From the NCBI GenBank assembly GCA_007123465.1, contig SKLB01000154.1:1-6865 (forward strand): a stretch of DNA of 6,865 bases, in the 5' to 3' direction. The first letter of the stretch is position 1. Each line of letters begins with the position of its first letter. Below are positions 6,512 through 6,865 of this stretch, piece by piece. The notes beneath the pieces were generated by a model, which did no database searches, had not been told where the DNA came from, and was given only the letters and a program-made list of their open reading frames with translations. This stretch comes from Spirochaetales bacterium. GTDB taxonomy: Bacteria > Spirochaetota > Spirochaetia > DSM-27196 > PWMO01. The position numbers were made by a program, and so were the translations under genes.

Positions 6512-6865
6512 CTATTCCTGCGCCTGCAGCACAATCACGCTGCGGCTCTCGGCCGCCACGCGATCACCGGCGCTCAGCACGCGCCGATCCTCGATCCATC
6601 CCTCGGCGGAATCAATCACCATGCGCCAGCGCCGCCCCCAGACCTTGTCCGGAAGCGTAAAATCCAGCGGCTCGTAGTGCGCGTTGAAGATCAGGTAGAA
6701 CGAATCATCGATGACCTTGAGCCCAAAGACATCAGGACTCGGTACAGCCGAGCCGTTGAGATAAATGGCAATCGACTTGGCGTAGCCTTCGTTCCAGTAA
6801 CTGTCTTCCATCTCGTTGCCGTCGGGAGTAAACCAGGCGATGTCCTCCAGACCGCGGCCGTAGAT
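6512..6865 (-). CDS. glgX: Glycogen debranching enzyme GlgX/TreX, C-terminal 117 residues
   Basis: The reading frame is open from the window edge to TAG 6514-6512, so the 5' part of the gene (most of a protein usually around 700 residues) lies outside. Visible is the end of the GH13 isoamylase-type catalytic domain, with DIAWFTPDGNEM and then YAKSIAIYLNG (the block that follows the barrel in GlgX/TreX). The typical C-terminal beta domain follows, with FYLIFNAHYEPLDFTLP and WRMVIDSAEGW. The enzyme cleaves alpha-1,6 branches of glycogen or limit dextrins; next to treY and treZ it should supply linear maltodextrins to TreY, which is why such genes are also called treX. No catalytic residue can be checked because the triad is outside the window. 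The stop is 2 bp from the treY start. An isoamylase with another specificity is possible but less likely. Confidence 0.93.
   Translation of the reverse strand: MYGRGLEDIAWFTPDGNEMEDSYWNEGYAKSIAIYLNGSAVPSPDVFGLKVIDDSFYLIFNAHYEPLDFTLPDKVWGRRWRMVIDSAEGWIEDRRVLSAGDRVAAESRSVIVLQAQE

Overview
The window is a GC-rich bacterial segment in which every supported gene lies on the minus strand, so transcription runs from high to low coordinates. In that direction the order is: the end of a glycogen/maltodextrin debranching enzyme (glgX/treX), maltooligosyltrehalose synthase (treY), maltooligosyltrehalose trehalohydrolase (treZ), a lipoprotein with FMN-attachment motifs, and the first 286 codons of a YchF/OLA1-type nucleotide-binding protein. 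No RNA gene, CRISPR array, insertion sequence or other mobile element was seen. Coding density is very high; the only non-coding stretches are 96 bp (1994-2089) and 56 bp (861-916).

Positions 2090-6865 form a compact trehalose operon. The debranching enzyme is separated from treY by 2 bp, and treY overlaps treZ by 23 bp, so the three are almost certainly co-transcribed and translationally coupled. Together they make up the TreXYZ route: the debranching enzyme frees linear maltodextrins from glycogen, TreY isomerises the reducing-end glucosyl unit to a trehalosyl unit, and TreZ cuts trehalose off. Both complete enzymes keep their GH13 catalytic triads, so the pathway looks functional. Its usual role is osmotic, desiccation or carbon-storage stress.

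After treZ comes a short intergenic region with a candidate sigma70-type promoter and a 9-bp inverted repeat covering most of it. It leads into a 358-residue lipoprotein with two D-x-x-[ST]-G-A-T motifs, the type of motif to which ApbE attaches FMN covalently. The last gene, cut off by the window edge, is a YchF-family protein with an unusual P-loop (GLQKSGKTT instead of the common GLPNVGKST) and no clear Shine-Dalgarno sequence.

The lipobox and exported flavin-type protein suggest a bacterium with lipoprotein and ApbE machinery, probably a diderm. The mix of genes would fit a free-living spirochaete or a deltaproteobacterium-like lineage, but the sequence alone does not settle the phylum. 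The best leads for a second look are the paired flavinylation motifs, the inverted repeat on the lipoprotein promoter, and the variant YchF protein. I see no clearly new multi-gene system here.
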